Below, piece by piece: positions 29,201-41,200 of a stretch of 64,000 nucleotides of DNA; the stretch's first letter is position 1; the number at the start of each line of letters is the position of its first letter. The translations under genes were made by a program, and so were the position numbers. The notes beneath the pieces are model-generated. The model saw only the letters and a list, made by a program, of their open reading frames with translations. It was not told where the DNA came from and made no database searches. Source of the DNA: Campylorhamphus procurvoides (taxonomy: Eukaryota > Chordata > Aves > Passeriformes > Dendrocolaptidae); assembly GCA_013396655.1 (NCBI GenBank), contig WBMV01006632.1, positions 1,261,250 through 1,325,249 on the forward strand. The letters are read 5' to 3'.

Positions 29201-32200
29201 GTCAGTCTATTTCAGTCTAGTATTTCAGTGCTCCTCACTGTCAGCTGAAGCAGCACAGAGTACAGTTCTTGGAGAGCACTCATCTTACCCCCTCACCAAG
29301 AGTCATAGCTATGTCAGAAGTCCATTCTGCAGAAACACATACATAACACTTTTTAACTTTAACACAACTAAAATGGACTTTCATATGCACCTTATAAACT
29401 GGTTTTAGAATACTATAATACCTGGTTCTGAATAGTGTTTTTCTGAAGGTACTGACTCCAAGGATCTGGTATCTGTTCATCTGTTCCTCTATTAGACACC
29501 CGAGAATTTATTTTCAGCAAATAACAACCCTGAGTTCCATATCTCTGCTTCATCTCTTCATAAATGGAGTCAGCTCTGAAAAAGTGAAACATTTACTCCA
29601 TCTTGATATCAAACTAACTTCATTTAAAGTGTGTACTGCAACAAGCTATTTTAGACTATTTATTATCTATAGGGATTAAAAGGAAAATTCTATTTTTAAA
29701 GTAGTCTTTTATGTAAGAGTAAATTGAGAATCTTTGAGAATTAGTTCAGCAAGCTAGCAAACAAAGCATCTACCTCAAAACCTGGGACTGATTCCTTTCA
29801 TGTAATGTGAACATAAGCAGATCTAACACTAATACTTAAGGAAATCTGTGTTGACAATAGCATACTGGTTAATGGATCATGCTGTATGTCTAACCCAAAC
29901 AGAACTTATCAATGCAATCATTTCAGTCAAAGAGCTCATCTGTAAGCTCGCTGAAGGCAGAAGACCTACCTTTGTTCTTCTCCTGTGCTTACATCATGCA
30001 GTAACACATAGTATTTGAGCGTGTTTGGTATAAACCACTTTGGATATGAGTATTCATTACTGTGCTGAATCCGATGTTGTTCTTGAGACAGCTTCAGAAA
30101 CTGCTCCATAGGCTCTGGCTCACTAGAAGAAACTACAAGCATACCTAAATTCATCGTTAAGGACATACACCAAGAGAACACAGGGACAACCACTGCTATT
30201 ACAATGAAACAGGAAGGGTATAAAATAAAATAGATGAGTACAATACTTAAGCCTGGAAAACACTACCACAGAAGTATATGCAACTAGAATTCGGCCTTCA
30301 TCTCAATAAAAAACATCACTTAAACAGTTAACTAACAGCTGTAACATGAGATGTAACAGGACTTTGCTCCAATTCTGACATTGAATCCAAGTTTAAGCCA
30401 ATATATAACATCTCATTTAAGATTTGAGACCAAATGTTCACATAGGAAACATGTAACTGAAATTCATTCCCAATGTACTTTAGCTTTCAACTTCCATGGA
30501 GAGCTGGGGCTTGAGGTTATCACCTGAGCAACAGCAATGACCACTATTCATAAACACAGCAACATCTTCTGAGTAAAAAGCAGAAGTGTTCAGATTTTTA
30601 CCTCAGTGCAACTATACAATCATTAATAAGGAATATCCTGCTCTCTTACATCTATACACCAAATCAAAAAGACAGTAATTCAGAGAAGCCAGAAAGTAAA
30701 GTTGTATTTTAAATGTTACTAGAATTCAGAAGTCAGAGGCCAGAATAAATATTTTGTCAAGTTATTTCTACTCAATTAGTTTTGTCTAATGGCTGTACCT
30801 TTCCACCATACTAAAATGATAATGTACAATAAAGAGTTAGGAATAAAGTATTATGAAACCTGCAGCATTGTAGTGACTGTAAAGGCCGAACACCAGCTAC
30901 ATCATGAAACAGTGAGCATTTTTACAAGCAAATCAGGTCTAAGTTTTGGTCAAAAAATAAAAAAAAAAAAAGTGAAAGCATTCAGGCATCTTCCTAGAAT
31001 TCTTTTCCAAAATACCTCATAGATCACCAGTTTTCCAAAGCATCCTCCCACATCTTCCCCTCCACACCTGCTTAAAAAAAAGCTATAAAAAGCAGGTGTA
31101 TCCCAAACACAAAAGTCCCCTTTGCAGATCAGGGACGGTCAACAGACACCTAAACGGCAACAGCAGAGGATGTTTTAGACTGATGAAATTCAGTTTACAG
31201 GTTTGAGCTTGCTTTGACACAAAAAAGTGTGTGGAGAAGGGGGGAAAAAAAGAAAAACAGAAAACAGTAAGAACAGCATAAAAAACCCTCAGACCAAACA
31301 ATAACCACAAAGAAAACCTTGACACCCTTATGAAACTAGCCTGTGAAGTCAGATGTACTGAAAAAATATACAGATTGCAAATCATAATTGCAAAGGAGTT
31401 AGTGCAAAATTTCAGTGTCTCCCAAGTTACATTTCGCAACAGCCTTCACGAGCAGTCCATAACACTCAAAGGATACATGCAACATAGTGGTTTAAGAATT
31501 CGTGATCTGATGCAGGCATGGACTGAAGAAAGCACTCTCTGTAAGACTCAAACCAAGGAGTAGTAGCTGAAATACACAACAAAATAGGGCAAATTAGACT
31601 ACTCAGTGAAACTTCTGGTTACTCACTTATGAAAAGGAAATATGAAAGACTACACCTAAAAGTGAAGCTTGCAAACTCTGACAAGGTTTGCATGGTAGGG
31701 GAAAGAAAGGGGAACAGTCCAAGGAGAAAGCATCTAAAATACACACAAGTAGGAGAAACAATAACACTTTAAATCAAATCCTGTGAAACTGAATAGCACA
31801 GTAAGCACCAAAACTACTCAACACTGTAAACTCACATGTATTCAGTCTTAATCTAACTCCTCTGTACCAGCCCTTTAAACACACACACTTGGGAAAGAAA
31901 GAAAACAAAAAATTGTTCTAACAGTCATTGAATTTGCTGGGCTAGGGATGCACAAATTGACCAAATTTTTGAGTATGCAGAGGAGCTGAAGATTACCAAA
32001 AGTCTATCCTGCCTGTTTGTCTAAAGCCTTTTTCAAATGTTTCAACTTGGCTTGACAACAGTCCCCTTCCTATGCTTTACTAAAATAACCAGTTCAGCTG
32101 TCAGCTGGCAAAGCGAAGATCCAAGAATATAAAACCTCAGATCTGAGTTATGCCATTAATGCCTCATAATTTTAACCCACAGGTTCAAACACCCTTTTAC

Positions 32201-35200
32201 AATAGGGATTTCATTTTCCTAGAAGTAACAAATCAAGGGAAACCAAGGATGTCTGGGACATCCAAAAAAATACATAAACCTTGTCCATTTCTTCCCTCTC
32301 CAACTATCAGTCAAGCAAGGAATTAGTACTTCTTTCAAGCCTCCTTTAGGTCATCTCAATTCTCCAACACCTACCTTTAAGTGGAAAATGGACCCCAGAC
32401 TAAAGATCAATTCACTTCCAATAACATGATTTCATTCTGAAGTAACTGGAATTCAGTGTCAACTCATTGAGAGTGACAGCAATTAGCAAACAGTAACTAG
32501 CACGGGGGGGAAGCATTAATAAGAAATCCTGAAGGAATTTATTTTCCGCATATGGCCCCCAAAAAACCACATTGCTTAACTCCCATAAGAATTTCTAATG
32601 TTTTGTAAACCTCTCAAGCATCCCCATAGAAAAAAGAGAAAACAAACAACTACCTTGATTTCTTAAACTGACTTTAGGAAGCAGGTTCATTTTTATGTTG
32701 GAATTACCTTCTAGTGCATCAAGCTAATGCATTTTGTTTTACCCTACATTGTCAAGCCATCTTATATCAGCTTCATGGACACAAGTCAGATACAGTCAAC
32801 ACTTTGTATCTGAATGCAGTCCAGCAGTCAGCAAAGTTCACATAAAGATCAGTATGAGACAAACTTCCAGCTTTTGATTACAGCCTTTCTAGCAACTGCT
32901 CTCTGAGCATGCATCTAGGGTTTTAAAAGCTCTTAAGCTTTACTTAGTTCCGCATATAAATATGCCAACTATTTAAATTAAGGAAAACACAGCTTGTTAT
33001 TAAAAACAAACCACGAGAAAGCGATTCATATAAATATTTTTCACAAGTGTAACAAGCCTTGCAGTAACTCAACAACTTAAACAACTGTAACTTAAACAAC
33101 TTAGGGGAGAATTTTCAACCACACTGTAGTTCCAAGTTTTCAAACTTGTTTCAAATTTTTGCTTTCATTTTATCACTGAATCACAGCTTTTTTAAAAATC
33201 TGACACAGTTAAAAACAGGGAAGTATTACTTTGTTTTGTGGGGTGGTTCCCCCCTGCCCACCTTTCTTATTAGGCCTATAAAGAACCTTGGAAGTGGCCT
33301 CAAAGGCAACTGGATTCCCTCTACACAGCTACAGCATACACTAACAGGATTCCCTCAAGCATTTACAGGGCCGTATTCACTTATAGTAGATGCTTAAGAT
33401 AATAAATATGCAATACATTCAAAACAAAGGCAGTATTTGAAAAAAATTTCATAATCCATTACAGCAGTGCATACCAACACTGTGTCATTTAGGTACCCAC
33501 ACCTGCATGTTTTGCATTTTTCCATTAAGATGTTTTCACTATGCTACACAAGCAGAACTGAAGTCTGCACAAACTTGCTAATGTGTTCAGAAATTGTTGC
33601 TAAAAAAAAGAGTGGTAAGTAATGTCTGCACATAACAGCTTAAAAATGAGAAGTCTATTTCATGAGGTTTTGTACTCTTTAGGCATCAGCATCTGAATAG
33701 ACACTACTGAAAGGACAGCTATTGCTAACTGAAGGCATAAACTTTGTTAAAACCTAAAACTGAAAAACAAACAATTCTGGCTCTTACAGACTACAACAGC
33801 CTCATTGTAAGTTGAGAGGCCAATAACCAATATGGTTTTATAGCAATAAGTCTTATAAACTAGGCGAAAATGTATTAGAAAGCTTCTTCAGTTTTAAGAA
33901 TCATACTTATGCACTTATGCTCTAAGCACAGTCAGCAGTTGAGTTCCAATTCAAAAAGTGTTACTTTCCCCTGAGAAAGAAGTGCTATAGAAAAGCAGAA
34001 AGTACATTTGAAATACAACAGAGTAACAACAGTTCCATAGGATCAAATAATCCAGTACTTTACAGCATTAGGTAAATTTCCACCACCATTCTTACTGACT
34101 GCATGGAAAGACCAAATGATTTTGATTAACAAGGGTAGAAATGTGACTAAAAGAAAATTAAAGCAACCATCACCAGCAATTTTTCATTTAGGGGGAAAAA
34201 AATGGAGGAACACACATCTACACCAAGAAAAGTGCTAAACAGTTATAGCAGATGGTAAGGAAAAGTGGATGGAGCACATGAAAAAGGAGTAAAGGGCAAT
34301 TTCGCAAATCGGCACCAACCACAAAAAATACCTGAATAAAACGTGGATGTGTTCAATTCCATCAGTGTCTCTTTCCAATTACTGTACCAAGGAACACTAG
34401 CTTTAACTGAGCGATCTGATAGAAAAAACACGATATTATTATACTAAAAAGGGTCAGGTGCAAACACACTATTGGTTTTTACACTCTGGTAGCGTGAAGT
34501 AGAAAAATCTATACCATGCAGGCCAATCAGGGGCATTGAAGACATTTGATTCCAGCTAACCTTGATCTTGAATACTTCAGGCTCCTCCACAGTTGACAGT
34601 GTACTTTAATGGAAATCAGTATTAATTTCCAGTCCAGCTCTAATTCTAGGCTTGAACAAAAATTAAAACACTATAAAGGAGCAAAGATTTAAGTTATGTC
34701 TAGATATTACTTTTATTTTGCTAGTTGGAAGATACTCTAAGGCATTAACTTCTAAGATTATTTGGCCTCTAACACTAGCTAAAAGTAACTGAACACATTA
34801 GGTGCTGAAACTGGTTGCCCCAATATTCTCCCTCCTATTACTGCATTGCTTCATGCCACCATTAATATCATGCAGCCCTGAAAAAACAGACATGGAACTC
34901 ATCCAGCTGAAAAGAACTTTTTCTTCTCTCACATATTTTAAGTCTTTAGTGGGATCGTTTTTGTTCACTTTCTGCATGTACCAGTACATGGGAGAAGCAG
35001 GGGTAGCTGAACATAAGCAACCTGCCAGCACTCTACCAAGTCTCTCAGTACAAGATTATGGAACTATGAGACTATTAAACAACAATTCTAACAAAGGATT
35101 ACAAACAATTACATCAATACAGCACAGCAGTTGCAAAACTTTTCTGAAGAAAGAGCAGGATCATGACGCCAGTGCCAGAAACGGTACTACCTCAGCTTCT

Positions 35201-38200
35201 TTAACGTTTGTGTCTTTCTTCAAAACAGACTGCACTTGATCATCATTTTTAAGATTACAGAAATATGGTTTAATATTGTTATCCTAGAAAACTAATGCAC
35301 ACACACCACCTCCCCACCACCACCAAAAAAAAAAAAGAACAAATTAAAGAATTGATTAGACTATTTCACATTCCGTGCCAAACGACTATATTTTGTTTTG
35401 AGGAATGATTGCTTCCATTGGTTTCAATAAAATGCGCTAAAAAAGGTGAAAGAAGTAAGTTTCTTAGTAAATACTCAAAAGTTTTCTAAGCAGAAACAGA
35501 ACTCTACTTGACAAGCAAGATATTTTTTCACATTCTCCTGCAGTGTAATGGGACACAAGTTTCTTCATCAAGAATGCTACCAGCGTTTTATGGTAAACCC
35601 CTGAAATGGAATACTACAATATTGTTACATAAATTTGTCCTTCTGTATGATCCCTCCTGTCAAATAAGCATATAGTCAGTCTGAATGGAAATGAAAACCT
35701 CATCACAGAAGATGGTCAAATCTGACCATTTGTACATCTGAGACTCCAACAGCAAACAAGAAAAAGAGTCATTTGCTTCTACAACTACAATTACAAAGCA
35801 TGGCTTGATTTAGCTACTATTTTTCTTCCCTTCTTTCAATACCTCACTTCTGAACTGAGATCATTAGAAATCTCATGGAAAAGTCTCTTCACTGAAACCA
35901 TTCTGCCTTCTTAGGGTTTTCCAATCTCTAGAAGCGAAGCAAACTTTCCATCAAAAAGAACTTCATAAAAAAATGGCAGTTCACTACTTTGACAGATAAA
36001 CAAGGGCACAGAAAGAGAAAAAAGTGTGCAGTTATCAATAGCTCTCAAAAACAAGTTTCCAGGCTCAAGTTTTTTCCTTTTTTTTACCAATGTTTCACAT
36101 CATGTTGATGACGTGCCTTCTGAATTAGATATCAAAGATGTAAGAATTATGCCATTTCCATCAGCAGCATAAGGGGAAAAAAAAAATCTACTACAACAAC
36201 ATCAGTTACTAATCCTCATGAAGTTGTATCAGTCTCTAGCTATAGCAGAGCTAAATTCTTCACTGCAGGTTGAACTTTGAATACAATAAATCATGCATGT
36301 TTAAATAGGGCAATGCATACATACTTTCAACTAAGTCTGTACTCAAAGGCTTTAACAGATTATGGTCTTAATTGGGAGGAGTTTAATCTCTGCTCCCAAG
36401 ATCAGGTCTCATTTAGTAGTATTCACAATACCTCATCATTTGGAGAGGTGGGGAAAAAAACAATTTCAGAATATTCTAGCCATTTTGACAGTGAAATATG
36501 AAGCATTGTGTTTCACGGGGAAAAAGAAAAAAGGCAAGACAAGGCATCACACACCTTTCCTCAGAATTTTTTTGACAAATTTATGAACTCCATGCAGTAA
36601 CTAAAAACAAAACCATAAGAAGCCAGGAGGATTAACTTCAACATACAGATGTACATCAGTACCAACATTACAAATAAGTTCTGATATTTATTCAGTCAAG
36701 TGTAACAAGTCAATATATCAGTTTTGTAACAAGAAAATAAACAAAGCCCAGGTAATTTCAACATGAAAATAATGATTTAACACCAGTTCAGAAGAATTAC
36801 AACATTAAGAAACATTAAAGTTATTAACTAAGTTCAACCACTCTTTTAGCATCATCTAAACCCAAACCTACCTGATAAATCTTAAAAACTCAAAACTGAT
36901 CAACTCTGAGCAATTTTAATGCATGCTATGAAGCTGAAATCAAAGTTAAAAACCTTACAGCAATTTTCAGTTTAAGTTATGAAAAATATAAGAGCATTAC
37001 ATACCACTAATGTTGAGATCATAATCTCCAGCTGTGATCACATTAGCTACTAGTCCTTCAGCAGGCTGACTGACAGACACAACATCATTCAAAAGTTTCC
37101 GAATGGCACCAGGCTGAGGTGGGTGAGTAACAATGTTGTTGACAGCAATCTTCAAATTTTTAATTATGTGAAGCTGATTATTAGGATCTCTCATGTGAAC
37201 TAAAAAGGAAAAAGAAAAAGCTTTGTTGAGGAACATAACAGTTAAAATACCTTGTAAATTAGTCTTTTTACAACAATTTTTTTCTCTTAAGATTACTTCA
37301 CTAAACTTCTCCATCATCAATTTTAGATCACAGACCATAATACTTGACTACCAAAAATGGACTGGGGTGAAGACAGTAACAGAAAATTGTTTCATATTCA
37401 ACATAGGCCGACCAATTAAAACATCGCATAGGATTTTAGCTTATAAGAATATCCATTACAACTAGCAAAGTACTCAAAGTGCATGCCCTACACTGCTGCA
37501 CCACTTTCTATGTGGAACATACTCAACTTTCACTGAAAGGCTATAGGAACCACTTATGGATTTCATAGAACGTTTCATGTTTCAAGGCATCACCAGTTTC
37601 CAAGAAAACCCCAGGACACAATAAATAGCACTTCAGAAACTTGACAGGGATAGCACAGTATTCATTCATTCAAAATGAACATATCCTATGAAGACAGGCT
37701 GAGAGAGTTAGGGGTTGTTCAGCCTGGAGAATAGAAGTCTACATGGAGACCTTACAGAAGCCTTCCAGTACCTAAAGGGGGCCTGCAAGAGAGCTAGAGA
37801 GGTACAACAGCATGTAGTGCCAAGCAAGACAAGGTGGAACAGCTTAAAACTGCAAGAGGGTAGGTTTACACTAGGTACTAGGAAGAAATTCTTTACTGTG
37901 AGGATGGTGAGGCACTGGAACAGGCTGTCCACGGAAGCCGTGAATGCCACATCCCCAGAAATGTTCAAGTCTGGGCTGGGTGGGGCTTTGAGCAACCTGG
38001 TCTAGTGCCAGGTGTCCCTGCCTGTGGCCAAGGGGTTGGCTCATTGCAGGGGGTGTTGGAACTAGATGTTCTTTAAGGCTCCTTTAAACTCAAACCACTA
38101 TGATTTTTGATACTACAGCTTCCTTTGTAGAATCTTTGTGAAACTTGCTCCCTCCAGCCATCTGTTTTTAAAAAAGTATACATGACATTTTCAACACTCA

Positions 38201-41200
38201 TTACAATTCTGGCCCTACTCTGATTTTTCATGTAATTTTCCCCTATTTCAAACCAAAACCATCACCAAACAAGCCTGGCTGTAACTGCAGGCAGGACACA
38301 TTGACTATGGCTGCATAAGCCAGCTGCTGGCACCACGCACCCCACAGTAGAGCCCTCAACTCTTTAGCATTTTATTTTCACGAATCCCCATACAGCATAC
38401 AAAAGGGAGCACATACAAAAGGCACATTTTCCTTCCTTTCATCTTTCAACTGGCCACACAATTCACACCACGAATGTCTGAAACTGAATCTTCAACACCC
38501 TCCAGCCTGGAGAGCACTCCATTCCACAAGCCATTTCAGAAGTAACAACTATCAGCACAAGCCATATCACACCACACGTGTTTACAATCTATCTTAAGCG
38601 GTGAAGATTTCTAATGCAGTTTAAGTCTCTGACTGGCATAGTTCTACCCTCCTCAATCACATATTCACTCCCAATCTTTACTCAGCACTGAAGCTCATGG
38701 GAAAACACAGTTAAAGTAGTAAAGCAGTTTAGAAAAGTGGTCCTGCCCAGAACAACCTGAAAATTTCTGGGTTTTTCCAGCTCTAAGTTTCACATTGAAC
38801 TGGTACATCATAAGGCTATATATCAACACAGAAGAGGGCAATTGTGCTGGCTAAACTTAATTCATCCAGTTCAGCATTTCTAACAGAAACCTGAAGGAGT
38901 TGTTTTGTGTTTTGTTTTTTTTCATCCTATCACATAGGTAAATTATCAAATCTACTGCCACCCAATTACTGAAAATACCTAAAGTAAAGGACAAGGGAGG
39001 GGCAAATAACTATGAAACTAGTTTGCTTTCACTAGTGCAGCTGTAACACTACAACTCATCTTTGGTATCTACCCTAAAATATAACAGCCATAGTAATGAA
39101 GAGCAAACACATTTCCATACAGAACATAGATGACCTTCTGGCATACATGCAATGCGAAGGACTGAAATTAAGGACATACTTGGAACCCCAAAAAGTACTT
39201 GTCTTAATCCTCAATTAAAAAAAAAATTCAAGTGTTATACATTTCTTAGAAGTGTTTTTAAGATCATTTCAGAAAGCACTTTGCCAAAAATTAGTCACTA
39301 ATAATAAAACACTCTCATCAGAAGTTGAAAATCAGATGCTAAGATACTCATGAACAAGGAATTCCTAACATAAAACTGAGATCAAATAAACATAGCCCAT
39401 TATACCTTCTTACATCCTGCACTTATGAAAGACTTAGATAAAATCACCAGAAGCTTTGCCTTTTTTTTTTTTAAGGTAAAGCACCGTGGTTTAAGAGTAA
39501 CCAACGATATCTTAACATAACACTTGCTAGTTGAAGTGTACACTATAATTCTCTCTCCCACCAGCAGTTATATAGTACTAGTTCAGTATTAGTTCATATA
39601 GTACTTTTAAAGATCCTTAAAAAAAGGATGTTAGTTTAAAGAAAACCTACCTATACAATACATACGTTTATTAAATTAGGCATCAATCGTTACTAACAAA
39701 TGCAATAGTTAAGAAAGACTGCCACTTTGAGAATAAATATGAAGGTGTAAAATCTTCAATATGCTTTTATTTTCTTTGAAAGTTTGGGGAGGATTTTGGT
39801 TTCACTTTCCTCTAAAGTCAAGACTTAGTGGGACAGGAAAGCTGTTCTCTGACTTTTTTAACCATTTCTCATTCAAAAAGCAACTTACTTATGGAAGTCA
39901 AGAAGCTAAAAATTAGAGGACAGAGCACTCTGAATCTGTGCTCAGGATTTCCTACCATCACAATCTGCGATATTGCAACAGTATTTTTGGCCACACCAAA
40001 ATTAGCAAATTGCTAATAGGCCAAAGTTGATGACGAGCAGATTAAATAATGATTAGTGCAGAGGGCACCCCCCTACACCTACACTACATATCTATGTGGG
40101 GTTCTACTTGAAGTTAGATATAATCTGGCCTCCTTGCATTGAGCAACTTAAAGCAATGTGTGGTTTTACACTACCTGAAGAATCAAGTAGCATTCTGAGC
40201 CATCGTTGTTAACACATGTAGGGTGACTAACAGGTGCACACTATAGAGCTCAGATAGTCCCTGTGTATCAAAACTGTTTTGAACATAAATCAGGAGATTC
40301 ATTTCATAACTGTGCTGCTTCTCTAAGCAAGAACACTGATGAACACACAGCCTTCAGCAGGCTCATAAGCTACATAAATCCTAAATTTCAGACAAAAAAT
40401 GTTTTGAAACAGAACTCTACAAATGCAGCAGCAAACCTGTGACTGAGCTTTTAATTATAGAAGAGTTCAGGAAGCAATGCATGTACGTTAAAGTTTTGCA
40501 CGAATACAAGGGACAGCTTATTTCCAAAGGAGATGAAATCCTAATCAACCCAATTATATGTTACAAATTCAATTCAATAGCCACTGAAACAGTATTAATT
40601 TTAAAAGGACAGCATTTCGTACTTCCTTAAGAAAAAAGAGAAATGTTTAGAAATGAAGATGTCAAAACAGAATCACAGAATTGTGCGGGTTGAAAGGGAC
40701 CTCCTAAGATCATCCAGTCCAACCTCCCTGCCAAGGCAGGGTCACCTAGAACACATGGCACACTAATGTGTCCAGGCAGGTTTTGAATGTCTCCAGAGAG
40801 AGATTACACAACCTCCACGAGCAGCCTGTTCCAGTGCTCTGCCATTCTCAATGGAAAGAAGTTTTTCCCCATGTTGAAGTGGAGCTTCTTGCGCCTTAGT
40901 TATGGCCATCGCTCCTCACAGAATAGTTATTATAATAATATAATCATAAAAAATAAAATTATTATTATAACCATAAGCAGTGAAACACACAGTTGTGGAG
41001 GCATGTCATGTACACACATTCTGCTCTACCATGAGCAGATCACTAATCATGCCTCTCTTCTTAATCTGTCATGAAAAGCATGGAAACAATTTACTGCGAA
41101 GTCTGGTCAAACCTCTTAAGGTAGAGCAATTTAAAAACTTATCCTATGTTTTCAAGTCTTGCGCACTTGGTACAGTTAACAGTGTCACTATGCAACAGTG

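Noticed and set aside
34802..35239. 145-codon plus-strand frame in intron 2
   Set aside because: No domain or homology recognised. Composition looks random.
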